In this document: in pieces, positions 24,601 to 53,296 of the stretch
Position numbering within the stretch: the first letter of the stretch is position 1
Layout: every line of letters starts with the position of its first letter
NCBI GenBank assembly: GCA_921293015.1
Contig: OV121089.1
Coordinates: 42,603,220-42,667,219 of the forward strand
DNA from: Phorcus lineatus
Lineage: Eukaryota > Mollusca > Gastropoda > Trochida > Trochidae
Direction of reading: 5' to 3'
Length of the DNA: 64,000 bases
Translations under genes and position numbers: made by a program
Notes under the pieces: generated by a model
Database searches by the model: none
The model's input: only the letters and a program-made list of their open reading frames with translations
What the model was told of the DNA's origin: nothing

Positions 24601-27600
24601 AATCCCAGTACGAGTCAAGTCCCTGGTTGGCCTTGTGTCGCTGTTAGCCTCCTCGGTAATCGAGATTCCTGATAAACCACACACAGCCTCTCTCCGACAT
24701 AGGATGGAGCACTGTTCTCAGGAGGAAAAACAACATGTAAGATGTAAGAGAGAATTGTAACATGACTTATGTGTCTTCTTGTTTCTGTTGGATTGATTTG
24801 AAAATTGGATTAATGTCCCTAATTTTTTTTACAATGAATAACCTAAATTATTAGAAAGGGCGACTGGTATCAAGTTCTCTGGGTTGTTTTATTTTGTGCC
24901 ATACTCAAATTTGACAGGTGTCATTACCATTTATGCCATCGGTTTTAAGCTAAATTTGCAGATGTTAAATAACAATGAATATCATAAGTTCACAATAGCA
25001 CTATTGATATTGTAATTCTTTGTTGTAACATCTAAAGGAATATGTTCCACAGTTTTTCATTTCAGCAGAACAGTTATCCATAAAATCATATCATGTCAAG
25101 AAGTGTAATATAGTAATTTTACAACCTGTTCTAAAGTTTTTCATTTCAACAAAATATACAAGACATAGATTTTGGTCATTTTTCCATTTCTGGTGCCTCT
25201 CTAGAACCCAGATTTTGTAAGCTGTCTTTGAACAGTAGTATTTCTCATTCATAGTCATCACATTAGTTCTAAGAAAGTTTAAAGAATGTGGCTTGGGTAT
25301 TATGTCAGCATAAGTAGCAGAATATTTGTGGACATTGCAGATCTACAAGCTATCAAAAGACAAATACTTCCTGTCTCTGGTGTCCAAGTCTCGCTTACCG
25401 ATGCTGATGTCTGCTCTGTGTGACGAGACCCTGTTTCTGTCTCCCTATGGGATCAGATCTCTAGCAAAGGTAAGGAACAGTGTTTGAAGTCCTAGGATGT
25501 CATAGCTATCAAGCTGAGATTAGTCAATACCACCATGTTCTATAGATACTGTTGATTAATGCAAATCAGGCAGTCTGATAGAAAGAAACATTTTACGAAG
25601 AAGAAAATTCTTAAATATTGTCTCTACATGGATATCAACTTGATCCATCTCGTATTTCCTCTTCACAATAGTCTGAGCATAGCCTGAAGAGCCACATGTT
25701 CTGTATTTAGTTGCCAATTGTAAGGCCTCTGATAAATGCTTTATGTATCAGGAGTGAGAGCAAGAAACTCCAAAGACCCACTCTTTCAACATTATGACTG
25801 CTATCTTTGTTTTTAACACAATCATGTGATTAGTGTGCTAATGGCTAGGTTTTGTCTGCACCAAGCTGGTAACAATGATTGCATCATTACAAATCATATT
25901 CTGTGGAGATAAACCTCCGATCAAGTTTTCATCAAGGTAGGGGCAATATCTTGAAACATTTATTCCCTTTTGATTTTATAAGACTGTCAAACCTGTAGTT
26001 TTGTTATTGCTAGGTATTGGATTGATGCCAAGCACAAGTGAACGATTTGAGGCTATTGGCCTGATGGAGATAAGGGTCTTTGGAAGGAGCTCGGTGGATT
26101 CTAATACACTGATTTAGCAGGATGAGAAATTCTTGCCAAAATTTAATCATATTGTATGTTGTTCTCCAATTATCAGATTTATGAGAGAGAGCCATACACA
26201 CTCCTAATAGATAAGAAGTCGTACACGATGACGTATGCGCCAGGGATCTCGAACTCTGATATGTTTGGAGGAAACAGCAACTGGAGGGGACCAATTTGGC
26301 TTTGTAGTAAGTGTTTTGGAGGTCTTAAACCATGTTTCAACATTATTTTTTTGCCATTCAATTTGTTATTAGGTTGAGGTCAGACTTGTCAGTCATAATA
26401 ACTGTCTATGTTTAGCAAAGCATTAGGTTTTTTAGGGATAGACATTTGTAGTATTGATATGATAACATTGTTTATAATTTTATCGAACTGTTATTATCAG
26501 CTGCCTATGAATTCATGTAAGGTCATTCCTATAATCTTATCATCAGTGACTTCCAGCATTTGTGAAAGATGTATAGACAAGGGGTCTCTGGGACCCAATC
26601 CACAATGCAGCAGTGGTGAACGTGAACAGGAGAGGAAAGAGAGAATGTACCACCGCAAAGAGGATGTCTAAATTTTATTAATTACCCATTTTAATGATAA
26701 AATGTTAGGGCACGGGTGTCCTGTTTGTAGTAGTTCTTCCTCCCTTGCTCCTTCAGAAAATATTCAAACCATATCAACATGCATATCTCATTTCTCTTCT
26801 TGTCAGTGAACTTCCTCTTGATGGAGTCTATCGACCGTATTGGTCAAGCATTCGGCGACCAGCTGTCTGTGGAACACCCGATTGGGTCAGGGCAGCAAAT
26901 GCCTCTCTCTGGAGTAGCAGCGGACATTGCCTCGCGGATAGTCAGTCTCTTTCTGCCTGGCAGTGATGGAGTTAGGCCTTGCTTTGGTGAGCTTTTTATA
27001 GTCCGTCTGTCCGTCCGTCACAAATCTTTGTCCGCAGCATATCTCCTAAACTATACATGCTAGCTTCACCAAACTTCATACACTTATCAGCCATGATCCC
27101 TAGATGTGCCTTTTGAGGGTTAGACCAACAAATGATTTTTATTTTTTGCGGTTTCCATGGAAACATGACTAAAACAGTGACTCTATGACCAAGTCCTTTG
27201 TCCGGAGCATTTCTCCTAAACTATGCATGCTATCTTCATCAAACTTCATACACTTATAAACCATGATCACTAAATGTGCCTTTTGAGGGTTAGACCAACA
27301 AATGATTTTTATTTTTTGCGGTTTCCATGGAAACATGACTAAAACAGTGACTATGACCAAGTCCTTTGTCCGGAGCATTTCTCCTAAACTATGCATGCTA
27401 TCTTCATCAAACTTCATACACTTATAAACCATGATCACTAAATGTGCCTTTTGAGGGTTAGACCAACAAATGATTTTTATTTTTTTGCGGTTTCCATGGA
27501 AACATGACTAAAACAGTGAATTTATGACTGAGTCCTTTGTCCGGAGTATATCTTCTAAACCGTACATGCTATCTTCACCAAACTTCATACACTTATGAAC

Positions 27601-29220
27601 CATGATCCATTGGTGCGCCTTTTGAGGGTAAGACCAAAAAATTATTTTTATCTTTTGCGGTTTACATGGAAACGTTACTAAAACAATGACTACCTGACAA
27701 AGTGCTTTTTCTTAAGCATATCTCCTTAACTATACATGCTAGCTTCAACAAACTTAATACACTTATCAACCATGATCCCTAAGTGAGCTTTTTTAGGTTA
27801 GACCAACAAAGAAAGCCAGACTATAGTTTGAAGCGGGGGTATGTGAGCTGTGCTCACTTCTTTACTTGTTCTTACTTGCAGTTTTAGGGTTAATATTGTT
27901 GAATGGCCTACACTTTATATACATCAATGGTGAACAGGGCAATTTCCTCGTTAGTATGATATTCTTTCAAATCTCAATAAAGGGATTATGTTTGTTTCTA
28001 AGATTTTTGGTGTAAAGAGTGTTCAAGATCACGTACTTCATTGTGATAACATGTGCTCTAAGCAAGAAAGCCTGCAATTAATTGTGGTTACCAGAAGAAA
28101 TCATCAGTGTACCACATTGTATCTAAACCATACAGTTTTATGAATGGCTTTCAACAGCATGGTTGAGAAACCCCTGGTCAAACCGCCTATCTGCAAAGAT
28201 GAACCTGCTGTTCCATCTTACCTTGAAGAGTCACTCCTTGATTTTCATAACATATTATTAACCTTTGATACGAACCTAAGTGTCATATATGGTGATGTAA
28301 AATCAAAACATCTTAACTTTTCATGTCCAAAAGACATATAGATGACAATTACTGGTTTTCCATGAAAATCTAAAAACAGCCTTATAAATGCACAGAGGTG
28401 TAGATATCATGTCCAATATACATGGATACTAGTTATATAACCTAACAAATACATTCAACCCCTAACTGCCCTCCTGGCTGTTTTAGATAAGTCTCCAAAA
28501 TAACGTTTGACTATTTGACGCGCGCCACTGTCCGGTTTTCAATCATAATTGCGACGTTCTACCTTCATATTGTCACTGTAAAAAAACCACTCTCCGGTTT
28601 TCGATCATAATTGCGACGTTCTACCTTCATATTGTCACTGTAAAAAAACCAATAAGCTTCAAAATGTGTTGTTTTGGTAACAGACGATACTTTGCGATCA
28701 AATGACACCATTGATTAAGTTTGGCATATACGACTCCAACAACTCACGGAGTGTCTCTTTAATTGTTGTTGCTATTTTCCCTATCAGTTTTCATCAGTGT
28801 TTACTAGAAAGTTAGATTATCCAAACTTGAGCTGTGAAAATTTGATAAGTTCCCTAAATGCTACATATTTTTGTGATATTTAAGGTGTAGAGGACAAGCT
28901 GCATTGTCAAAAAGGAAACCAGGAAATGCTGATGTTCCACGAGTTCTTCGATGCGGAGTCGGGACGAGGCTGTGGGGCAAGGTGGGAAACTACTGGTACT
29001 TCTGGCTATACAAAATTGTGGAGGGCCAAGATGGACTCTGTCATTGCATCCAAATAATGATAATATTTAACATTATATGACAAGCATCTTTTCTACCTGT
29101 TGTATACATGTTGTATTATAAACATGCTGTGTTTACTAAAGTACAGAATATTTTCTTTGCAGTCATCAGACAGGCTGGACAGCTTTGGTGGTAGAATTTC
29201 TGCACAGAAAGTACAAATAG
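9692..29220 (+). CDS. Bacterial-type GH63-like glucosidase, 20 exons, complete (905 aa)
   Basis: Exons: 9692-9779, 10202-10328, 10519-10687, 11004-11172, 16299-16440, 16992-17083, 17574-17726, 18068-18264, 20836-20947, 21537-21667, 22253-22369, 22697-22842, 23582-23708, 24134-24293, 24543-24736, 25341-25469, 26177-26306, 26807-26986, 28885-28981, 29163-29220. All 19 introns are GT-AG and every phase joins; the sum is 2718 nt, 905 codons plus TAG. The product resembles the ~850-900 aa bacterial glucosidases of the GH63/MGH1 clan, which hydrolyse alpha-linked glucose or mannose by inversion; the substrate here is unknown. Landmarks: [17 protein letters not shown] (46-62), PWDLAFH (463-469), GGFLGMDN (565-572), ADGTAW (591-596), [12 protein letters not shown] (781-792), [12 protein letters not shown] (885-896). 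D465 is the likely general acid and E874 (MFHEFF) the likely base, by analogy with the family. There is no signal peptide or membrane helix; the start ([13 protein letters not shown], then RKRP) suggests a cytosolic enzyme, unlike ER glucosidase I. An upstream in-frame-independent stop run (TAGTAG) precedes the chosen ATG. Exon structure is confident; substrate is not. Confidence 0.92.
10202..10328 (+). CDS. Exon 2 of the GH63-like gene: N-terminal family signature
   Basis: This exon carries [19 protein letters not shown], the signature that opens bacterial members of the family. The donor is taken at 10329 (TG|GTCAGT), not at the earlier GT at 10322. Only the later site keeps frame with exon 3 and produces [19 protein letters not shown], which matches the conserved DGN-x-W-x-x-x-xHD block. 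Confidence 0.9.
14772..15262. mobile_element. TTAA-flanked MITE, subfamily B, copy B1
   Basis: About 490 bp in intron 4 of the GH63-like gene. Ends are TTAAAGTGACACACAGTATG and CAACATATTCTGTGCCCCTT, the second completing with TAA. The interior is related to subfamily A (GTGCCACTG, ATCATAAATC, AACACCATTGATGAAG). Confidence 0.8.
15664..16061. repeat. Dispersed repeat with hairpin head, about 170-bp internal units (copy 1)
   Basis: It begins with the hairpin CCCCCGCC...GGCGGGGG-like pair (CCCCCGCCTTACACTGTTAG then CGGGGG), continues with CTTTGTCCGGAGCATATCTC units, and ends GTGAGCTGTGCTCACTTC plus TTTACTTGTT. About two internal units are present. Copy 2 is at 26999-27870. Confidence 0.8.
20067..20486 (-). 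mobile_element. Miniature LTR retrotransposon (TRIM) with tRNA-like LTRs
   Basis: Two direct copies, 20067-20217 (151 bp) and 20343-20486 (144 bp), each read on the - strand from TGTRGCAGGGTGAAAT to TTCTGTTACA, so they begin TG and end CA like LTRs. The 125-bp interior starts two bases after the upstream LTR with TGGCGCCCAATGTGGGGCC (20340-20322), matching the complement of the tRNA-Lys(CUU) 3' end with one mismatch: a primer-binding site. No coding capacity is present. Each LTR contains a tRNA-like segment. The 5-bp flanks (ACTTA, CATAG) do not match, so no target duplication is visible. The LTRs differ by about ten substitutions and two indels, so the insertion is old. Confidence 0.8.
20091..20161 (-). 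ncRNA. tRNA-like module inside the downstream LTR (Pol III A and B boxes)
   Basis: On the - strand, TGGCTGAATCGG fits the A box and GGTTCGAATCC is a perfect B box, correctly spaced. Flanking heptamers ATCTCTC and GGGAGGT pair over all seven positions (two G-U) as an acceptor stem. The T arm is nearly complete. The anticodon-loop region reads CTCTCAC as in tRNA-Glu, but its stem is weak, so this is tRNA-derived rather than a working tRNA gene. In the other LTR the B box is mutated (GGTTGTAATCC). Confidence 0.7.
21537..22369 (+). CDS. Exons 10-11 of the GH63-like gene: start of the catalytic (alpha/alpha)6 barrel
   Basis: Exon 10 (21537-21667) and exon 11 (22253-22369) join in phase 0 across a 585-bp intron, giving [16 protein letters not shown]. 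The Asp of PWDLAFH (residue 465) is at the position expected for the inverting general acid in GH63 enzymes; this is inferred from family alignment memory, not shown by the sequence alone. The remaining residues ([19 protein letters not shown]) form the usual amphipathic helix. Confidence 0.88.
23351..23500 (+). repeat. CAT/CAC microsatellite before exon 13
   Basis: Runs of ATC and CAC triplets pass into a CA-rich tract that extends nearly to the exon 13 acceptor at 23581. It creates overlapping His-rich and Ile/Thr-rich open frames that are not genes. Confidence 0.9.
23582..24293 (+). CDS. Exons 13-14 of the GH63-like gene: conserved GGFLGMDN and ADGTAW blocks
   Basis: Exon 13 (23582-23708) follows a split Trp codon and encodes [19 protein letters not shown]. 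Exon 14 (24134-24293) begins [19 protein letters not shown]. These blocks line the active site in related bacterial enzymes, where they read GGFLGLDNI and ADGTAWMA. The acceptor of exon 13 lies at the end of a 230-bp CAT/CAC-rich tract. Confidence 0.9.
26177..26306 (+). CDS. Exon 17 of the GH63-like gene: [12 protein letters not shown] active-site block
   Basis: This exon encodes residues 752-794 and contains the near-invariant [12 protein letters not shown] motif of the family (781-792). It splices with a split Met codon (A|TG) to exon 18, which starts [12 protein letters not shown]. Confidence 0.9.
26999..27870. repeat. Same dispersed repeat family, expanded to about five 170-bp units (copy 2)
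   Basis: Internal units begin ATGATTTTTATTTTTTGCGG and repeat about every 170 bp; the tail is the same GTGAGCTGTGCTCACTTC as copy 1. It starts only about 12 bp after the intron 18 donor (26987) of the GH63-like gene, lacks the hairpin head, and keeps a 90-codon open frame on the - strand that is only a repeat artefact. Confidence 0.85.
28223..28762. mobile_element. TTAA-flanked MITE, subfamily A, copy A2 (reverse orientation, internal duplication)
   Basis: This is the reverse complement of copy A1 and lies in intron 18 of the GH63-like gene. Ends are TTGAAGAGTCACTCCTTGA and TCACGGAGTGTCTCTTTAA. A segment of about 62 bp covering TCATAATTGCGACGTTC and the following TTGTCACTGTAAAAAAACCA is tandemly duplicated (about 28530-28650), which accounts for the extra length over A1. 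Confidence 0.88.
28885..29220 (+). CDS. Exons 19-20 of the GH63-like gene: C-terminal catalytic block and stop
   Basis: Exon 19 (28885-28981) encodes [18 protein letters not shown], and exon 20 (29163-29220) completes [19 protein letters not shown] before a TAG at 29218. Glu874 in FHEFF is the likely catalytic base by family analogy. The ending shortly after the HQTGWT motif is the normal end for bacterial relatives, so the gene is not truncated. Confidence 0.9.
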
Positions 29221-29601
29221 AGTTATCTCCCCTGAGTTGGAACAAGGCTGTGTTTGAATGGTAACCCAAGGCTCCATCTGGCAAACCTCTTTTGTGTAAG
29301 GCAAAGTACGCTGCCTGTGTATTCTGTGATTCGAAATAACATGTTAAGCAGGTGCATAATGGTGAATATTTTCCTTACGACAATTGACAACTTACTTATT
29401 TTGTTTTATTTATGACGATAACATATCTGATTTTTATTAATTTTACATCTACGCAAAGGTTATTTTTAAGCCATTTTTTAAAATGATTTTAAAAGGCTAT
29501 TATCAATTAAATTAAATGCTGACCACTTTCCCTCCTTACAGCGATACACATAGTTCATCTTCAGTCTGCAGGCACCGCATATGCTAATGATCATCATATA
29601 C

Positions 29602-30066
29602 TTAAAGGGGCACAAAGTATGTTGTTTGGTAACCTTCATAAATGGTGTTATTTCATCGACAAGTAGTGGTTTTTTTGAAAATTAGCATCTCAATGCCTAT
29701 CAGTTAGCATAGTGACAATAGACAGGAAAACATTCAAGATTTATGATGGCATACAGGATGGCGCGCACCAATGATTCGAACGTAATTTCTCAAACTTATT
29801 TTTTAGCGAGGAATATAGATTAGAATTGCTCAGTAGGTCATTTAACTATAGAATACATGAAAATGAGACGCTGAATTTTGACTTCTCAACATTTAATGTC
29901 CATTTTTAAATTACAATCAAAAACAAGAAAATGTCATAATTTTGGCATTTTAGAGATGAAGATACAACTTCCGACAGGTGATTTGAACTAAACTCAGGTC
30001 AAATGGTATTTTGGCTCTATTTAAGCCACATACAAAATTCATTAAACTTACTCTGTGTCACTTTAA
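29602..30066. mobile_element. TTAA-flanked MITE, subfamily B, copy B2 (reverse orientation)
   Basis: About 465 bp starting TTAAAGGGGCACAAAGTATG and ending ACTCTGTGTCACTTTAA, in the probable 3' UTR of the GH63-like gene. It is inverted relative to B1. Confidence 0.8.
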
Positions 30067-30450
30067 ACTTAGGCATAATTAAATAAATCAAGCAGAATCC
30101 AAGGGTTGCATTTGATGTACAGAGCACGAGGCTTGAACTACACCAATATACAAAATTATCATCAGCTATAATCACAACGAATTTTGATTATGCAAATCAA
30201 ATTTGGAGTTGATCTCCTCTACCCACAATGCCTGTGATGCCACTTTAGTCAAGTCAGGAGTATACATGTTCTTGACGTGACGGAAAAATATCAATGTGAG
30301 TAAGCTAATTCTATGAAGCCAAATCTGCAGATAATCAGGTGTTAAAATAAGAAGCCCTATTGTCTTTCATTAAGAAATGGTGTTTACTCGATTTTATGTA
30401 TGTTGAGTATTTTTTCTTTTAAATTTTAAACGTGATATTGTTTCAAATGA

Positions 30451-30490
30451 AATAAATAAAATGTTTGATCATTTTATGTGTTTTTTGTTC
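30451..30490 (+). terminator. Probable poly(A) signal of the GH63-like gene
   Basis: Two overlapping AATAAA hexamers (30451-30460) are followed by a GT/T-rich stretch (tgtgttttttgttcattt), the usual downstream element. This would give a 3' UTR of about 1.25 kb that includes a TTAA-flanked MITE. No earlier equally good signal-plus-downstream-element pair was noticed. Confidence 0.45.
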
Positions 30491-30583
30491 ATTTCATTTC
30501 AAAGTGACTTGATATGTTGTCATGAAATGAGATTCAAATAAACCCTTTGAAAATGAAAATATTTTGATCATATTGTTTTGAGA

Positions 30584-30846
30584 CAATCTCATTGAAATCA
30601 GTTTAAACATTTTAGTTGTAGCTATCTAAGTACTGCTTCTTTAAGGACTGGCAAGCTGACTTTCCACCTTCCAAAAATTCAAACACATCACACGCCTGCT
30701 TAAAAATCAAATTTTGCTGATGGCTTTTTCAGTTTTGTCTGATTGACTGAAGTGCAAAGGTCACCTGACACAACCCTTCCAGCAGATTTGAGATCCGAAA
30801 TGCAGTGAGGCAACAGGAAAAGTTAAACCTCATTTTAATGAGATTG
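30584..30846. mobile_element. Short inverted-repeat element (263 bp) between the two genes
   Basis: Ends are CAATCTCATTGAAATCAG and CTCATTTTAATGAGATTG, inverted relative to each other with three mismatches. A similarly bounded segment lies at 31892-32180 (CAATCTCATTAAAATAAG and TTTTAATGAGAATT), but shared interiors are not obvious. Confidence 0.5.
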
Positions 30847-31254
30847 CTATAAGGTGGATTACCGTTGATGTTTATCTCTGATTTAAATTTAAAAATGAAA
30901 TGTAATTAGGAGAAAAACCTAGTGTGTTTTAAAATCAGACTTGTTATGTTTGATTGATAGGGAGTAAATTTACAACTGAAACCGAATGCATACGGCCAAC
31001 TCTGAAGTTATCAGTCGGATAGTCGGAAGTCAATGTATTGTATAATACGTTGTAAACTGATTTCGGGTAAACAGAGCAACTTCAATCATGAATTGATACC
31101 ATGTGAATATGACAAAACAATTAACCAATCAGAATCGAGTATCCAGCACTTTCATGGTAGAAACAATTAAACATTTTACATGATTGGCTTGGTGCGATAT
31201 ATAACATCATTAAGTGCAAAAACAAGTAAACAAAAATTGTCACGAAAGTTATAA

Positions 31255-31260
31255 TTTATT
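31255..31260 (-). terminator. Candidate distal poly(A) signal (RNF43/ZNRF3)
   Basis: AATAAA read on the - strand, followed 20-45 nt later by TTTTTGTTTACTTGTTTTTG, a good GU/U-rich downstream element. Confidence 0.35.
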
Positions 31261-34200
31261 TGTTAAATGATTCAATGACAAACTCACCAACATTCATTCA
31301 AACATACAAATAGGCTGTTAAGACAGTTACAGGCTAATCAAACACTATTTCATTAGGCTATCAACAGTAGTTCTTTTTCAAAGTTGTATAAAAATATTAA
31401 GAAGGGGTAAAATCAATAAAGAATGCACAGAAACGTGGACAGGTGAACCATTCCTCCACATCAAATTAACCCAATAACAGGATAAACTTCTGATATTTGG
31501 ATGTGAAAATCTGACGAAGAGCTACCACTTCCATACTTTCAACCAAACATCCTGCAATATCAGGGTATTCATATCTAAACAATCGTCTGATTGGCTCATT
31601 CCTGTTTGCCCCATATTTGATACTGGCTTTTTAATTTAATCATAGGTACCCAGTAAATAAAATGCAGATCTATTCTCTCATCTTAGGTTGGCAATATTGC
31701 TGATTTAAGTTATTTCGTTTGCTGTTGTATAAATAGTACATATGAGGCAAACATGACAAGGCAATCAGGTGATTGAGGATCCTTGTGTTGATATTGATAC
31801 TGTAATGAAGCAGAATGTAAACCAACCAGAATTGTTTTCCTCCATCTGCCGAAGTTCACCCTTAGTACTTAATAACAAATCAATTTGAAGACAATCTCAT
31901 TAAAATAAGTGAAAACAATTTGCTCATTTGATATACTCCGCTAGATGTCTCTGTGACCTGTGGCATGGAAAAGACCCCAAATAACCATACACAGCGTTAA
32001 ATCATCCATCAACACAGTGTTTATAATGTTCAGATTTTTAAAAGTGCACTAAGGGTCTTATAACAACCATCTGATTCTTCTGGGGTCTCTTCCAACACTG
32101 ATCTAAAAATGGCACATCTAAAGTTGTGTAGATAAAACACTATGTGAGCAAATACCTATGATCTAATTTTAATGAGAATTTTTGACAAGAAGCTGTGATC
32201 AGCATTTCATTCACGAAAATGCTTGAAACATGCCATTTCTCATTAAAATCAGGATGACTCTTTTAATGTTCCCCTAGAAATTATGACAGTTAAATACTTG
32301 CAAATTCAGCATTGTCAAATGCAATTACTATGTATCAATATTGCCTCCCTAAGTTACAGAAAGCAAAACAAAGGCAAAACGCCATATCATATTTAAAATA
32401 TTTATCTTTGATTTAAGCTTCGAAGAGTTTGTAAATTGAGGTAGAACATTCTAATATAAGGTTTTTTAAAGGTTTTGAAGTCGCTTTAAACTTCAACAGA
32501 ATAAAGTAAAACAAATGCCTTGAAAAAAACCCAATTGTTTACCATAAAAAGATTGTTTTTCAAATTTTCATTGCTCCAATATAAATATTTCCTGACTAAT
32601 TATAACCCAAAATTGTAGACATGACTTAAATCAATCACTGTAATTTTAGGATTTGAAATTTGTCCAGATTATGATAAATGCAGTTTTAAAAAAATTGAAA
32701 GTGCCCTGAATATCAAAGAAAATTTCAGATAAAGTTAACAGCCACTGAAAATAAGTGAAAATGATAATGAAATCATGGTTCATGGGATAAAATAAACTAA
32801 TAATTTACAAAAAAAGGTCACAATATTTCTATTACATCTAAGTCTGGGGAAGGTCTGTACTCATTGAAATTCATTCATTTGACCCACTGGCACCAGACTC
32901 TAAATATAAATATAAGCATACATACATGTAGCTATATAGGATATAAACAAGGAACACAAGATTTTGGTCTGCAACTGATGATTAAACTAACTTCCTGGCT
33001 TCATTATGCTTTATAAACTTTATACACAAATCCTGGTTCCCATTTTTAGCTAGATGTGAATACTTACATGCACATTCAGAGTCTGGTGCCTGTGATTTGA
33101 CCAATACTGGCCATAACAACTGACCCGAGGTCAAGTCCTGACAAGGCAATCTTTGGCAAAAATAGTAAACTTAAACAAAATTGTCATGAAAATATATTAA
33201 TTCATTATAATTGAAGTGACTAGAAGAAAAGGCCAGCCAAACAATAGGCAATACTCTCCTTGAAAAACATTATTATTAAAGGCACCGTAGCAGGTCTTCT
33301 GAGTGAAAAACTTTATCTCAAGAAAAGGTAAACAAATACTTCCAATTGAAGGACAATCTTTTGTAACAAATTATAAGGAAGTCTTTTTTAATCAATACAG
33401 ACATTTACAAAATAAACATACCAATATTTTGTAGCTACACAAATCATTTCCTATCTTAACTGAGTTAAATGTAATACACTATTTAGCTGCATGCAGTTTT
33501 TGCTTGATATGCAAAACCTTGTTCTACAATACAGATAATCGGGTCAAGTAAATAGATCTTTATCTTTTGAAGAAAGAAGGATTTTGCATTAAAAATGACT
33601 GGGAAAATATAATTTAAAAAACACTCAAGTACACGCTCCAGTGCCTTTAACAGTGGCAAAAATGCAGAATTATGAGCATGATGACAATTCATAGATATTG
33701 AAGGAATTAATCAGCTATACATACAAGTCTTTGTAAAATAACATATTACAAGGGAAGTGCATTTAGTTTTCAAATATATATTTTCAATAACATTTGGTCA
33801 AAACCTAAATTGAAAAAAGTGATTTATGTAAAACCAGTCATGAATTAAAAATTAATTAAAAATTTATTAACTACAAGATTTTTTTACTTTTATTAGGTGT
33901 ACAGGGTATTTCTTTAAATGATTAAAACCTATGACATCCTCCTAAAATCCTTTAAACAAAGCATTTTGCTGAATGCATTGTGTTCTATATAACTCACTCA
34001 ATTTTGGAGAAGAAAAAAAATGTCAATTACAAAGAATTCCTTCTTAAAGTTAGGTAAGAGTATATATTTTTGTTCTACATTTTTTATAAAAGATAAAAGA
34101 TAAAGATATGTTGTGTGACAATTTTACCATTTTGTTTCCAAAATTGCCAACAAGTACTTGACATTTCATATATATAGCCACACAAACAACAAATAATCTC

Positions 34201-34996
34201 TCACTTTCTATGAACCAGTGACAATGTAAACAAGGCATAATACACAAACAAACACAAAAGCTGACAGTTCTTAAACAAACCCTACACTCTTCAGGGATAT
34301 GTAGCCAATCAAAACATTGTTAAACTGTCAATAAAACTTTTTCTACTGACCAATCGGATGCAAGCACCGAACTGACCAATAGAAAACTGAGGTAATGCGG
34401 TAACTATGGCAACAAACATAACATTAACAACAATATTTCCCTGCAATCTGTTATCTGGCCCTTGGAACCTAATCCAATAGAATTGTTCAAAACCTTCTCC
34501 AATCTCAATTTGGATACCTTCTTTAAATCAAGGATAATCCAAAAGTTATCCATTAGATATAAAGGGACTTTCTCAAGCCACAAGATGGCAAGCACTGGAA
34601 GCTGCACTGAACTTAAATTAGTTTAACCTTCATCAAACCTGAACAACACAAAGAACTCACTATTTATGATGCGGAGTTTGTGTTGTCACTGCTTCTAAAT
34701 TTGTGGGAGGTAAATTTTTTTATTGCTATTTCTGCTTAAAATGTTGTGTTTGTAATGTCATTTGAAAGTAAAGTAATAAGCTGATTCCTTCGATTATGAA
34801 AGCATCAAAGATGAAGAATAACACTTTGTACCCTGAAATGTTTACCCTGAACAAAGTATAAACTTGGACATTACCCTTTTCCGAGCTATACAATACACCC
34901 TTTTCAAACCTAATAAAACTCTTATAACATTCAAGCAAAAAGTTCATAATTATGAAAAATTATTATGCAATTGTCTTATGCTTTCTTTAATTTACT

Positions 34997-35002
34997 TTTA
35001 TT
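34997..35002 (-). terminator. Candidate proximal poly(A) signal (RNF43/ZNRF3)
   Basis: AATAAA read on the - strand, inside AAGAATAAAAGT, about 155 bp after the TGA stop. Confidence 0.3.
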
Positions 35003-35154
35003 CTTTGCTCTAAAAGATATAGTTTCCGTCATGGGTTGTAGTAAAAAAACAATCGAATATGTGAATAGGGGTCCTCTGTGTCATATTTGGATTATTCCAG
35101 ATGTCTTTGGACATAGGTAGGTTCCCTTTCAATTTGTAAACAACACTCCACACG

Positions 35155-53296
<18,142 letters not shown>

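Larger units (their letters stand above)
31255..35154 (-). other. Probable long 3' UTR / 3' flank of the RNF43/ZNRF3 gene
   Basis: No coding exon is recognisable on either strand here. An early AATAAA on the - strand lies at 35002-34997, about 155 bp after the stop. A second (31260-31255) is followed by a T/GT-rich downstream stretch and lies less than 1 kb from the opposing gene's poly(A) signal. Either could be used, so the UTR would be 0.2 or about 3.9 kb. The segment includes a short inverted repeat at 32889-33090. Confidence 0.35.
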
